The translations under genes were made by a program, and so were the position numbers. From Chitinophaga filiformis (GTDB taxonomy: Bacteria > Bacteroidota > Bacteroidia > Chitinophagales > Chitinophagaceae), in assembly GCF_021646545.1 (NCBI RefSeq), contig NZ_JAKIRP010000016.1:124001-188000 (forward strand): a stretch of DNA of 64,000 nucleotides. The letters run 5' to 3'. The notes beneath the pieces were generated by a model. It was given only the letters and a program-made list of their open reading frames with translations. It had not been told where the DNA came from and searched no databases. This document shows, one piece after another, positions 53,111-62,083 of this stretch; the stretch's first letter is position 1, and every line of letters starts with the position of its first letter.

Positions 53111-54241
53111 TTACCCGGTTATTAGTACAAGTTGGCCATGTTCCTTATCAGAAAGACTTTCCATAAAAATATCGGAAACTTCACCGATAAAATAGACGGG
53201 CTCTTTCTTTGCAAATTCCTTCGAAGGATCATCAGGATATACCAGTTGTTCCTTAAACGGAAAGTTATTACCAATAATATCTTCCTTTGGCCGCTCTCCT
53301 CTCAGCAGCAAGGGGAGCCCATGCTCCAGCATTGCCATCGCGGAACCGCTTTTTCCAAACAGCGTATAGTCGGCACGTGAGATGCCGATATCAGCCCTGA
53401 GCAAATGATTGGAAATAGATTCTTCTGGCAGGAAACCGCAGTCTATTACATTCTCTTCACCGAAAGCACGCCGGGAAATATCAAGCGCCTTTTCTTTATA
53501 ATGTCCGCCATTCCCCATGATCTCCAGGCATACGGTTTTACCGGTCTTCTCTCCTATGGCTGTCAGAAAATCCACCTGTCGTTTATAATCATCCAACGCT
53601 CCTGTAAAACAGCCAAAATGAACAGCAGTCAGGTTACCAGGATTCCGTGTCTCTTCCTGCGGCATACCAGCCACCGGTATGTTGCTGAACAGGGGTATCA
53701 GGTTCACCTCTTTCCATCCCAGGTTCTTTTTATAAATACCAATGGAGGTAGTGACAGATTCGGGATTGATAGCTGCCAGCATCTGTTTGATGATCACCTT
53801 TTGCATCAGTCCGAGCATCTTCAGTTTAAAGCTGCTATATCCATAAAGCCCTACCCAGAGCTCATGGAACATGAAGTGCCATTTGATATTGCTGCCTAAA
53901 CTTTTCAGATGTTTGCCGAATGAAAAAGGTAATCCTCTTTTCTCAAAAGAGAAAGGTACATATTGCAGACTAACCCACTCAGGACCAAATTTCCTGATAT
54001 AGTCACCTGCATGGGAAAAGCGCTCCTTTTCATCCATTGATGCCGGTAAACGGAGAACAGGCACCTCAGTACCATTGCTACTTTGAAGACCATCATATAG
54101 GGAAGCGCTCACTCTGTCATTTAGGGCTATAATTGCTACCTCGTGCGATTTCCGGATCAACTCACACGCCAGTCGTCTTGAATAATCGCCCACACCATCC
54201 TTACCCGGCTCCAGCGAACCACAGAGAAAAATTAGTTTCAC
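53111..54241 (-). CDS. GT-B type glycosyltransferase (GT4-like)
   Basis: A cytoplasmic glycosyltransferase of 376 residues. The N-terminal domain opens with KLIFLCGSLEPGKDGVGDYSRRLACELI, the usual substrate-side fold (in parts: EPGKDGVGDYSRRL). The C-terminal domain shows LTAVHFGCFTGALDDY, LEIMGNGG and VIDCGFLPEESISNHLLRADIGISR (in parts), the E-x7-E region being SGSAMAMLEHGLPLL where the glutamate is near the end. These are marks of the family, but the pattern is loose. No cell wall gene cluster around. Sugar donor unknown. Confidence 0.72.
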   Translation of the reverse strand: MKLIFLCGSLEPGKDGVGDYSRRLACELIRKSHEVAIIALNDRVSASLYDGLQSSNGTEVPVLRLPASMDEKERFSHAGDYIRKFGPEWVSLQYVPFSFEKRGLPFSFGKHLKSLGSNIKWHFMFHELWVGLYGYSSFKLKMLGLMQKVIIKQMLAAINPESVTTSIGIYKKNLGWKEVNLIPLFSNIPVAGMPQEETRNPGNLTAVHFGCFTGALDDYKRQVDFLTAIGEKTGKTVCLEIMGNGGHYKEKALDISRRAFGEENVIDCGFLPEESISNHLLRADIGISRADYTLFGKSGSAMAMLEHGLPLLLRGERPKEDIIGNNFPFKEQLVYPDDPSKEFAKKEPVYFIGEVSDIFMESLSDKEHGQLVLITG

Positions 54242-54593
54242 GGTATATCGTTCTTACTGGTTAATAAAATGGGAAATCTTCCAAACGTTATTTCGAGTAA
54301 TGCTCATCCTGCTTTTCGAAGTTATCGGGCATAAATTACTATAACATATTGGATAATAGAAAGTTGTCAGATGTTATCACGTCTGTTCAAGGGGCTTAAA
54401 TAAGTAAGGGCATGAAAATTCGGAAGGCAATAAAAAGAGAAGTACCTCCTTACGGATTGAAACGAATTACTATTTATTTAAAAAAATATATTTCTTTTTT
54501 TCCACAGCGCTCTTCTGTCCGGACATATTAATCCGAATACACATATCACTGTCTTACTAAAATTAGTAACCTATAGATCTTTCTTGATAATGG
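54242..54593. other. AT-rich intergenic stretch with a 16-bp palindrome
   Basis: No gene or RNA fold seen. TTACTAA-AA-TTAGTAA (54554-54569) is a perfect inverted repeat, possibly an operator or weak terminator just past the methyltransferase stop. Confidence 0.4.
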
Positions 54594-55121
54594 TCATTTC
54601 CTGATTATCGCCGTATATAAGTTGGCATTACCATAAACGGAAGGTCTTTCTCCTATCATCTCAATATGGCTATAACCACGTGTTTTAAACAGCTTTTCCA
54701 GGGAACGATAACTCAGTGGATAAGGCACCCAGGTAGGCACGGGCCGGTCTGTATTGTATTCGACAATGAGTACTTTCCCCTCCGGCTTCAGATATCTTTT
54801 TAGCTTCTCTAAGAAGGCAGATTGATCTTTGACATAATGCAACGCGTTGGCCATTACAACGCCGTCCAGCTGTTCAAATGGCCATTCATTTTTCACAAAA
54901 TCGAGTTCAAGGGTATTTACCTGAACGCCTGCCGGTACAGGTATACGCAAGTTTGCAGCTAATTGCTGATCTACCGCATGTATTACACTACCCGATTGTA
55001 AAAAGTGTGCGAGTGCAGTGGTAAAGGTCCCTGAACCACAACCCAGGTCGGCCCAGTTGGAAGGACCTGAAATTACAAGTTCTTCATGTCTGATAAATTC
55101 AATAGCATCTTCCGTTCTCAT
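54594..55121 (-). CDS. Class I SAM-dependent methyltransferase
   Basis: A methyltransferase of 175 residues from the start at 55121. Motif I is WADLGCGSGTFTTALA, then VIHAVDQQ (motif II), DGVVMANALHYVKDQ (motif IV/post-I region) and LKPEGKVLIVEYN (motif VI). A longer frame from 55295 has unusual, low-likelihood sequence and was not used. Substrate unknown. It is divergent from the FtsX-type permease, with about 190 bases between. Confidence 0.88.
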   Translation of the reverse strand: MRTEDAIEFIRHEELVISGPSNWADLGCGSGTFTTALAHFLQSGSVIHAVDQQLAANLRIPVPAGVQVNTLELDFVKNEWPFEQLDGVVMANALHYVKDQSAFLEKLKRYLKPEGKVLIVEYNTDRPVPTWVPYPLSYRSLEKLFKTRGYSHIEMIGERPSVYGNANLYTAIIRK

Positions 55122-55313
55122 AGCGGTGCAAGGTAGGTAAATTTTCAACCGCTGCCCGGGCTGTCCATTTCCGGCCACTCTAACGTGCGCTGATGGACAT
55201 CCGTCCACCCGGCCGACAATTGAAATGAGCCACAGCAGCGAACATTCCCGAATGGCAATCTTTTTGTACTTTATGCCCCCGACTTCTAAGATCACCGCTA
55301 TAATGCTCGCTTT

Positions 55314-57731
55314 ATGCTGAAAAATTATCTCAAAATTGCCTGGCGCAACATGTTAAGGAAAAAAGCCTATTCCGCGATTAACATAACCGGTCTCGCAATA
55401 GGCATTACCTGCTGTATACTGATTACCTTGTACGTACAGGATGAGCTGTCGTATGATCGCTATAACACCAATTTCGACAAAATATACCGGGTGCTGCATG
55501 CCTACCGTAATCCTAAAAATGTTGACAGGAACACCGCTCCTGCTCCGGAAGACTACCAGGTATGGGGCAATGCACCGGTAGCGCCTTCACTGGCAGCAGA
55601 TTTTCCGGAGATAAAGAAAATGGTACGGTTCACCAGTCCTAATACCTTCCTGCTGGAACATGGTGAACAGCGTTTCCAGGAAGAAGGGCTCGTATTCACC
55701 GATTCAACCGTATTTGATATTTTCAGCTGGAAGCTGCTGGCTGGCAACCCCAAAGTGGCGCTTGTAGCGCCTAACAGCGTCGTATTAACGAAGAGCATTG
55801 CACAGAAATATTTCGGTAACGGGAATCCCCTGGGACAAACACTACGCGTGGATAATCAGGAGACATTTATTGTTACAGGTGTGATGGAGGATGTTCCTGC
55901 TAATTCGCATTTGAGTTTTAATGGCCTTATTTCCATGAGCACTTTCAGAAAGTGGCGACCCGAAATCTTCGATGAATGGGGGTATATTGATTTCTATACC
56001 TACTTCCTCATGCCGGAACATACGGATATTAAAACACTGGAAGCAAAGATCCCGGCATTTGCAGCACGTCATTATCCCGAAAGTGATCGCAGCATTTATA
56101 CCATCGCATTTGAGCCATTGTCAGCAGCATACCTGCACTCTAAGGCCCAACGACAACCGGGGCCTACCGGAAGCCTGTCTAATGTTTATATCTTTTCGAT
56201 CATTGCCATATTCGTACTACTTATCGCCTGTATCAATTTCGTGAACCTGTCTACAGCAAGGTCTATGGAAAGAGCCAGGGAAGTAGGTGTTAGGAAGGCG
56301 GTGGGCGCATATCAGCAAGGGCTGATATATCAGTTCCTGACAGAGTCTATCCTGATTTCACTTTCAGCTGTATTGCTGGCCATTATATTCACAATATTAG
56401 CATTACCCGTTGTCCGGGAAATATCCGGCAAACCGCTCAATTATTCCCTGCTGCTCTCCTGGAAGATCACACCTATACTCCTATTGATGCCTTTTTTACT
56501 GGGCTTGCTGGCAGGCAGTTATCCCGCCCTTGTACTCGCACGGTTCAGGCCTGTAGATGTGCTGAAAGGACAGTTCCGTTCTTCCAATAAAGGCATTGCA
56601 TTGCGGAAAGCGCTGGTAATAGTACAATTCAGTTTATCCGTAGCGCTCATTGCCGGCACCATGATAGTCTATTCACAACTCAAACATCTCCGGTCGCATT
56701 CCCTTGGCTTCCGCCAGGACCAGATGCTGGTGATCGACTATGGTGGTGATCAGAAGGTGAACGAGTCTGTTGAGGCTATTAAAGCCATGCTGGCGAAAAA
56801 TCCTGCGGTACAATCTATCACCGCATCCAGGGCTGTACCCGGCGATTTCTACCCCAATGGCACCACATTCATAGCATCCCCGAACGGGGAAATGAAAAAC
56901 GAAACGCCTGCCATCTATGAAATAGACTTTGACTTCATCCCCGCTTACGAGATGAAAATGGCTGCTGGCAGAGCCTATTCACGCGATTTTCCTACAGATG
57001 CCGAAGAAGCGCTCATCATCAATGAAGCGGCTGCTAAACAATTCGGCTATTCAAACCCTGCGGATATAGTGGGTAAACGCTTCGAACAATGGCGACGCAA
57101 GGGTACGGTAATTGGCGTCATCAAGGATTTCAACTATCAGTCACTCCATAAGAAGGTGGAACCACTGGCAATAAGAATGGCGCCAAAGCAGTCACTGAAC
57201 AAGTTATCACTCCGTATAAAAACAGACCATTTATCGCAGACCTTAAAAGAACTGGAGCAGACGTGGAGCATGCTTGCCCCAAATCGCCCGTTCCTGTATA
57301 GCTTCCTGGACCAGTCATTCAATAAACAATACAAACAAGACGCACGCTTTGGTGAATTATTCGCAGCCTTCGCGGGCCTGACGATCTTCATTGCCTGCCT
57401 CGGCCTCTTCGGACTGGCTACCTATGCTACCGAACAACGTGTAAAGGAAATCGGGGTACGAAAAGTACTGGGTGCATCAGTGACCAACATTGTGCACTTA
57501 CTTTCTTCGGATTTTATCAAGCTGGTACTGGTAGCAATACTGATCGCTACGCCGGTAATATGGTGGGCGATGCAGGAATGGCTGCAGGGATATGCATACC
57601 GCATAAACATTCAGTGGTGGATGATAGCGATAGCGGGAATACTGGCAGTGGTAACGGCATTGCTGACAGTAAGCCTGCTGGCGGTAAAAGCAGCGCTTAT
57701 GGATCCTGTGAAAGCATTAAGAACGGAATAA
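55314..57731 (+). CDS. MacB/FtsX-type ABC transporter permease
   Basis: An inner-membrane protein of 805 residues with the layout MacB periplasmic core - FtsX - MacB core - FtsX. The N-terminus (LKIAWRNMLRKKAYSAINI, then GLAIGITCCILITLYVQDELSYD) is the usual first helix; second FtsX block has REVGVRKAVGAYQQGLIYQFLTES and the last AEQRVKEIGVRKVLGASVTNIVHLL (in parts). Such permeases usually form complexes with a separate ATPase, not seen here. The type is common in Bacteroidota where many copies are present per genome; likely an exporter of lipids, peptides or a mechanotransmission complex. Confidence 0.93.
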   Translation: MLKNYLKIAWRNMLRKKAYSAINITGLAIGITCCILITLYVQDELSYDRYNTNFDKIYRVLHAYRNPKNVDRNTAPAPEDYQVWGNAPVAPSLAADFPEIKKMVRFTSPNTFLLEHGEQRFQEEGLVFTDSTVFDIFSWKLLAGNPKVALVAPNSVVLTKSIAQKYFGNGNPLGQTLRVDNQETFIVTGVMEDVPANSHLSFNGLISMSTFRKWRPEIFDEWGYIDFYTYFLMPEHTDIKTLEAKIPAFAARHYPESDRSIYTIAFEPLSAAYLHSKAQRQPGPTGSLSNVYIFSIIAIFVLLIACINFVNLSTARSMERAREVGVRKAVGAYQQGLIYQFLTESILISLSAVLLAIIFTILALPVVREISGKPLNYSLLLSWKITPILLLMPFLLGLLAGSYPALVLARFRPVDVLKGQFRSSNKGIALRKALVIVQFSLSVALIAGTMIVYSQLKHLRSHSLGFRQDQMLVIDYGGDQKVNESVEAIKAMLAKNPAVQSITASRAVPGDFYPNGTTFIASPNGEMKNETPAIYEIDFDFIPAYEMKMAAGRAYSRDFPTDAEEALIINEAAAKQFGYSNPADIVGKRFEQWRRKGTVIGVIKDFNYQSLHKKVEPLAIRMAPKQSLNKLSLRIKTDHLSQTLKELEQTWSMLAPNRPFLYSFLDQSFNKQYKQDARFGELFAAFAGLTIFIACLGLFGLATYATEQRVKEIGVRKVLGASVTNIVHLLSSDFIKLVLVAILIATPVIWWAMQEWLQGYAYRINIQWWMIAIAGILAVVTALLTVSLLAVKAALMDPVKALRTE

Positions 57732-57779
57732 CAAATTTCGCAGGCGGGCCCTATGGCCTGCCTGCAATTTAATTAAACA

Positions 57780-58082
57780 TTATAACGCGTTCCCCCGTAC
57801 TAACAACATCTTTCTTACCGACGCGTCTTTAAGATGCAGGAACTTTTCTCTTTCCTTATCAAGCTTGAATGCATCAAAATCTTCCTCACCGGGAAAACTG
57901 ACCAGGTGTACTTCATAGGGCATTTCCAGCTCTCCTGCAATGAACTGTCCCGCAGAGGGACGAAGACGTAATAATAACTTCCCCTTATACTTCTCTATCA
58001 GCGGTATGGCAACATCTTCAAACTGGTGGAAGGTATGCTCCTGTCCTTCATGAATGTAGATCAACTGGGTAATGTATATCAT
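57780..58082 (-). CDS. DUF1330-like small protein
   Basis: A cytoplasmic ferredoxin-like dimeric alpha/beta-barrel protein of 100 residues from the start at 58082. Motifs MIYITQLIYIHEGQEHTFHQFEDVAIPLIEKYKGKLLLR (in parts: FEDVAIPLIEKYKGKLLLR) and LVSFPGEEDFDAFKLDKERE match the DUF1330/EthD-like family. An upstream extension to 58265 overlaps the next divergent gene and was rejected. Function unknown. Confidence 0.8.
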   Translation of the reverse strand: MIYITQLIYIHEGQEHTFHQFEDVAIPLIEKYKGKLLLRLRPSAGQFIAGELEMPYEVHLVSFPGEEDFDAFKLDKEREKFLHLKDASVRKMLLVRGNAL

Positions 58083-58173
58083 AAGAATAGCGCTAAAACG
58101 GCAACATTTCACCGTTAATTTACACTTTTCGAAATAAGGGACTAGTAGTATTTTTATACAAATAACATAAACA

Positions 58174-59028
58174 ATGGTAGCATTCTTAGGTATAGGACTA
58201 TTAGGAGCCAACTTTGTAAAAGCACTCCTGAAAAAGGGAACACCCGTACAGGTATGGAACCGCACCCCTTCAAAAGCAGCAGCTTTGGAAGCTGACGGCG
58301 CTAAAGCATTTGCGGATGTTGCGGAAGCAGTAAAGGGAGCAGATATTATTCATCTTACTTTAAAAGACGATGCCGCCGTAAACGAAGTGTTGGCCCTGGC
58401 CCGCAGAGGGTTAAAGCCGGGCGCCACCATTATCGATCATACCACTACATCTTCCGCAGGCGCCATACAACGGACCCGTGAGTGGAAGGAACAGGGATTT
58501 ATTTATTTACATGCGCCCGTTTTTATGGGCCCCGTGAATGCACTGGAAAGCACAGGCTATATGCTGGTATCCGGCGATCAGACTGTTATCAGCAAACTGA
58601 AGCCGGTTCTGTCAGAAATGACAGGCAAGGTGCTTAATTTCGGCATAGAAGAAGGCAAAGCCGCCAGTATGAAACTGATAGGTAATCTTTTCCTGGTCAC
58701 CTTTACAGCCGGCATAGCAGATACACTTTCACTGGCGAAAGCACTACATGTACCCTTGGATGATCTGAACACGCTGTTTGACTCCTGGAATCCCGGTGCA
58801 CTGTTAGCCGCCAGGTTGCAGCGGGTAGCCGGAGGAAAATATGATCAGCCATCCTGGGAATTAAATATGGCCAGAAAAGATACACAGCTGTTCATGGACG
58901 CTGCTGCCGAGGGAGGCACCACATTGGCCGTCATTCCTGCTATAGCGGCAGAAATGGACAAATGGATAGCAAAAGGGCATGGTGGTGACGACTGGACAGT
59001 GATAGGGAAAGATGCTGCTACGAGATGA
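58174..59028 (+). CDS. NAD(P)-dependent oxidoreductase (3-hydroxyisobutyrate dehydrogenase family)
   Basis: A beta-hydroxyacid dehydrogenase of 284 residues. N-terminal Rossmann motif VAFLGIGLLGANFVKALLKKG (in parts: FLGIGLLGANFVKAL), VWNRTPSKAA (NADP-type after the second strand), the HAPVFMGPVNALESTGYMLVSGD substrate loop (in parts: APVFMGPVNALESTG) and the catalytic lysine region KAASMKLIGNLFL with the conserved K, N. Acceptor specificity is open. Its last bases abut an inverted-repeat element. Confidence 0.94.
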   Translation: MVAFLGIGLLGANFVKALLKKGTPVQVWNRTPSKAAALEADGAKAFADVAEAVKGADIIHLTLKDDAAVNEVLALARRGLKPGATIIDHTTTSSAGAIQRTREWKEQGFIYLHAPVFMGPVNALESTGYMLVSGDQTVISKLKPVLSEMTGKVLNFGIEEGKAASMKLIGNLFLVTFTAGIADTLSLAKALHVPLDDLNTLFDSWNPGALLAARLQRVAGGKYDQPSWELNMARKDTQLFMDAAAEGGTTLAVIPAIAAEMDKWIAKGHGGDDWTVIGKDAATR

Positions 59029-59037
59029 TATAAGTAG

Positions 59038-59145
59038 GGGCTGACCAAAAAGTAAAATGAAGGCTTCTTGCATTGCTTAAATAATAAGAAGTCTCCATCG
59101 GGTAGCCGAATAAAACAGGGCTGACCATTACTTTTTGGTCAGCCC
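59038..59145. mobile_element. MITE-like element with 18-bp terminal inverted repeats
   Basis: The left arm GGGCTGACCAAAAAGTAA (59038-59055) and right arm TTACTTTTTGGTCAGCCC (59128-59145) are perfect inverted repeats 72 bases apart; a third partial arm AGGGCTGACC (59117-59126) can pair with the right arm, making a terminator-like hairpin. Inner CTTCTT/AAGAAG also pair. No coding region inside; no target duplication was found by eye. Confidence 0.5.
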
Positions 59146-59156
59146 TGCCAATGTGT

Positions 59157-59717
59157 TTATTTTTTAGCGGACGGAAAGTGGCGGATCTTTTCATCAAATA
59201 CCACGATCTTTCCATTCACGATCTTGGCGTCATTGACTACAGCGAGGGAATCCGTTTTACCTTTGCTATCGGTCCAGGTCTGTTTGTACCAGACTGTTAC
59301 CCATTCGTGTTTCTTATCATCGGATATAACAGATTCCCAGTCATCCATCTTCAGTCTCACATTGGGATAATCCTTCCAGGAATCTTCCAGCATACTGATA
59401 AGACTATCATGCGGTATCACTTTATGAAAATAATCAACCGCCAGATCTACGCTATCACCAAAATAAGAAGCACATTCAGCTGCGTTTTTTGTCTCCCATG
59501 CCTTCAGCATCTTTAATACAGTCAGGGTATGTTTCTTATCCCCAGGTTTCCAATTCTTATATGGCTTGTCAAGCGTGTACGGGTAGTTCATTTCATCTGA
59601 TGAAGATTCCGTAGCTGCTTTCGTACTATCGGTACCCATTGTTTCAGTTTTTCTTTCAGGGTTGTTACAGGCAGTAACGAGCAGAATGAGACATGACAAA
59701 GAAAGGAACGGTTTCAT
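59157..59717 (-). CDS. SnoaL/NTF2-like lipoprotein
   Basis: A predicted lipoprotein of 186 residues: signal ending in LLVTAC followed by NNPERK. Linker is rich in S, T, E, D. The rest has the NTF2-like cone: VLKMLKAWETKNAAECASYFGDSVDLAV helix and strand (in parts: LKAWETKNAAECASYFGDSV), IPHDSLISMLEDSWKDYP, WVTVWYKQTWTDSKGK and VVNDAKIVNGKIVVFDEKIR. No catalytic residue. Hairpin of the repeat element at its 3' side acts as terminator. Confidence 0.85.
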   Translation of the reverse strand: MKPFLSLSCLILLVTACNNPERKTETMGTDSTKAATESSSDEMNYPYTLDKPYKNWKPGDKKHTLTVLKMLKAWETKNAAECASYFGDSVDLAVDYFHKVIPHDSLISMLEDSWKDYPNVRLKMDDWESVISDDKKHEWVTVWYKQTWTDSKGKTDSLAVVNDAKIVNGKIVVFDEKIRHFPSAKK

Positions 59718-59848
59718 TGCGGTGGAGTTTAGAGGATGACAGATTATTTTGGAGTAACTTGAATATTCTTGTTCACAATCACATGTATAATAACACTTTG
59801 GATAAAGTGAATCTACAGAAATTAGCTGAGAAAAGGAAAAAATATTAC

Positions 59849-60454
59849 CTACCAGCCAGGTACTTTACTCTTAAAATGTTCTATTGCCACACTGATATCC
59901 CTCCGGGAACGGGACAAAAATGAATAGTAATATTCAACATCATGCCGTATAATTTTTCCGTTATCCAGTAACAACACAAGTTTGTATTTTTTATTTTCAC
60001 CCAACCTGCGTACCATCATCGTGCCCACAATGTTCATCCATGGGAAATGCCTGTGTCCTATGGATATACCAGCTGCAGAAATTTCGAGCCGTCTGTGTTC
60101 CTTCCTTTGCATTGTTTTCCACCAGGAAATAACAAGGGCAAGTAGCATCAGTAATGCAGCTAACCTATTTAACCACAAAGGGCGCTCCTCACCTACCTGA
60201 AAAATAACGCCTATCAGGGCAATAGCCGGCACTCCTACAAGTAAGAACAGTTGTAGCCTGTAAAGGAAACTTTCACGGAACACACGGCTTGTCGCATTGT
60301 CAGGAAAATGAGTGCGGCCGGGGCGCACATAACTGGTGGTATCTTTAATCGTTGGTTTGCTACCAACAAAGCTATTCACGAAACCCCGACAGGATAGCTC
60401 ATCGTCCAGAAATAACTTATAATAATGAGCCTTGATTTGTTCTCTGGTCAACAT
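59849..60454 (-). CDS. Two-TM membrane protein, PH-like C-terminus (paralog 1)
   Basis: A 201-residue membrane protein. After an N-terminal helical part (LTREQIKAHYYKLFLDDEL) come two membrane helices (LFLLVGVPAIALIGVIFQV and LAALLMLLALVISWW), then a cytoplasmic beta domain with EISAAGISIGHRHFPWMNIV and LVLLLDNGKII, resembling bacterial PH-like domains. The start at 60454 (MLTREQ) parallels the start of the neighbouring paralog (MATREEL). Function unknown. Spacing to the upstream paralog is about 100 bases. Confidence 0.82.
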   Translation of the reverse strand: MLTREQIKAHYYKLFLDDELSCRGFVNSFVGSKPTIKDTTSYVRPGRTHFPDNATSRVFRESFLYRLQLFLLVGVPAIALIGVIFQVGEERPLWLNRLAALLMLLALVISWWKTMQRKEHRRLEISAAGISIGHRHFPWMNIVGTMMVRRLGENKKYKLVLLLDNGKIIRHDVEYYYSFLSRSRRDISVAIEHFKSKVPGW

Positions 60455-60556
60455 AGGTAATATCAGTATAAGGACACAAGAAAGCGATTCTTTCGAATCC
60501 TCTGCCAAAATTCTTTACGGTTAAAGATAATAAAGCGCTCGTATAGTCAAGCCAAC

Positions 60557-61171
60557 TTACGGGTTCACCATCTTACCCTTAAAATGTTCAATGTAAAAGC
60601 ATAACTCATCATGTTGAGGCGCCCAGATGGAAGACGCCGTTTTATAGTTCCTCAGACTTTCTCTAAAAATGCTGCCATTGTCTAAAAGTAATACCAGTTC
60701 CGCCGGTGCGTTTCTACCTGGCCTCTTAACAATGTAGGTATCCAGGATTTGTTGCCAGGTAAAACTATAACCATTCCAGCCTACTCCCGCAGATGATACT
60801 TCAATATAAATTTCAGGATCAGCTTTCATCACCCTTGCGATGAGGATACCAGTAGCCACCAAAAAGAAGACTACGCCTAAAATACGGATCCATACAGGCA
60901 CATGCGGGCCATTAAAAAAAATAAACCATACAATAAATGCACATGCTATTATACCAACTATTGCAGGGCCCATCCTATGTTCCATACTTTCCGGGAAAAG
61001 CTTGGCGGTAACGGTATCGGGAATAATTGCGTTATTTTTCTTTACGAAGCGTCCTGTATGCCGGATGTCAGGTTCCGCATCAAAAGCTTTGGCAGTTTTA
61101 CTTAACAATGCATATTCTTCTTCATAAAGAACGTCGTAAACCTGCACTTTTAGTTCTTCTCTGGTTGCCAT
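60557..61171 (-). CDS. Two-TM membrane protein, PH-like C-terminus (paralog 2)
   Basis: A 204-residue protein with the same plan as the next gene downstream: N-terminal TREELKVQVYDVLYEEE helix, two membrane helices (PAIVGIIACAFIVWFIFF and ILGVVFFLVATGILIARV), then EVSSAGVGWNGYSFTWQQIL and LVLLLDNGSIFRE. Close correspondence of blocks (SAAGISIG/SSAGVGW; LLLDNGKI/LLLDNGSI; AIEHFKSK/YIEHFKGK) makes tandem duplication clear. Function unknown; the PH-like end could bind lipid or peptide. Confidence 0.82.
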   Translation of the reverse strand: MATREELKVQVYDVLYEEEYALLSKTAKAFDAEPDIRHTGRFVKKNNAIIPDTVTAKLFPESMEHRMGPAIVGIIACAFIVWFIFFNGPHVPVWIRILGVVFFLVATGILIARVMKADPEIYIEVSSAGVGWNGYSFTWQQILDTYIVKRPGRNAPAELVLLLDNGSIFRESLRNYKTASSIWAPQHDELCFYIEHFKGKMVNP

Positions 61172-61226
61172 AGGTATAACTTTCTAGAATGTCACTAAAC
61201 CCATCCCCACGTGACATTTCAGGGCA

Positions 61227-61253
61227 CAAAAAAAGGCAGCATTTCTGCTGCCT
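61227..61253 (-). terminator. Terminator of tRNA-His
   Basis: On the minus strand AAGGCAGC AGAAAT GCTGCC followed by eight T. Confidence 0.88.
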
Positions 61254-61265
61254 TCCTGCTTTTTG

Positions 61266-61340
61266 GGTGATCGAAGGGTTTCGAACCCTCGACCCTCAGA
61301 ACCACAATCTGATGCTCTAACCAACTGAGCTACGACCACC
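61266..61340 (-). tRNA. tRNA-His (GTG)
   Basis: On the minus strand GGTGGTCGTAGCTCAGTTGG opens the gene; anticodon stem-loop CAGATTGTGGTTCTG carries GTG; T-loop TTCGAAA. The acceptor pairs GTGGTCG with CGATCAC; the extra G at -1 (61340) pairs with C73 (61266), the His identity pair. The 3' CCA is not encoded (next bases CAA). Confidence 0.97.
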
Positions 61341-61358
61341 GTTTGTTTGATTGGGATG

Positions 61359-61391
61359 CAAAGATAACGAAATGTATTTTTAACTTCCAAA
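61359..61391 (-). promoter_or_regulatory. Promoter of tRNA-His
   Basis: Minus strand TTTG (61391-61388), 21 bases, TATCTTTG (61366-61359); RNA start near 61353. Confidence 0.7.
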
Positions 61392-61433
61392 TATTTTCTC
61401 ATTTCTTTGCATACTTTTTTCAATCATCATACT

Positions 61434-61994
61434 ATGTCAATATATATCATTCCTTTTTTTGCAGCGCTTATAGGCTGGCTAACCAACAAAATTACCATCT
61501 TCTTCCTGCTCCGCTCCTTCTCCGGACGCCAGCAGCAACTGGCAGATCAAACAGGCGAATTTGTTGCTACGCAACTATTTTCGTTTGACGATGTTCGTCA
61601 GCAGCTCGCTGACCCGGAAAAAATTAAAAGTATGATCCCGGTAGTCGAAGCACATATGGATACTTTCCTCAGGGAAAAACTACCGGAAGCTATGCCCGTT
61701 TTTAAAATGTTCATTGGTGACAGCACCATCCAGCAGGTAAAAAAAGTACTGGTCGCAGAACTGGATAATATGTTCCCCGAAATCATCGATCAATACCTCC
61801 AGCGCACGCAGAAAGAACTGGACGTCCGGGCTATCGTAAGCAGGAAGATCAGCACCATTTCTGCCGGCCAGCTAAAGAATCTGATCACTGTTTCATTGCG
61901 CCGGGAACTGCGCCTGGCCGGAATCGCAGGTGCTGCAATCGGTTTTTTCCTCGGATTACTGCAGCTGTGGATTGCCCTACACCACAATAACTGA
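61434..61994 (+). CDS. DUF445 family membrane protein
   Basis: A 186-residue membrane protein. The start at 61434 is selected because it opens with the first membrane segment (YIIPFFAALIGWLTN). Then a long helical soluble part (FDDVRQQLADPEKIKSMIPVVEAHMDTFLREKLPEAMP in parts: IKSMIPVVEAHMDTFLREKLP), ending in the second membrane segment (GIAGAAIGFFLGLLQLWIAL). The GxxTNxxAI-like start (GWLTNKITIFFLL) is the DUF445 hallmark. Function unknown. Confidence 0.85.
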   Translation: MSIYIIPFFAALIGWLTNKITIFFLLRSFSGRQQQLADQTGEFVATQLFSFDDVRQQLADPEKIKSMIPVVEAHMDTFLREKLPEAMPVFKMFIGDSTIQQVKKVLVAELDNMFPEIIDQYLQRTQKELDVRAIVSRKISTISAGQLKNLITVSLRRELRLAGIAGAAIGFFLGLLQLWIALHHNN

Positions 61995-62034
61995 CCATTC
62001 ATCACAAATAGCAATACTTTACATATGAGATAGA

Positions 62035-62042
62035 TATTTTTG
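62035..62042 (+). promoter_or_regulatory. -7 box of the TonB receptor gene
   Basis: TATTTTTG matches TAnnTTTG; the -33 box is weak. RNA start near 62048, ATG at 62084. Confidence 0.45.
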
Positions 62043-62083
62043 TCCTGGTCTCAACAATTAGGTCTCATTAACATCCATCATGC

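Noticed and set aside
59029..59156. Full insertion sequence
   Set aside because: Only 108 bases between inverted ends and no transposase frame, so MITE-like at most.
61184..61423. Open frame over the tRNA
   Set aside because: Reads through tRNA-His and its terminator.
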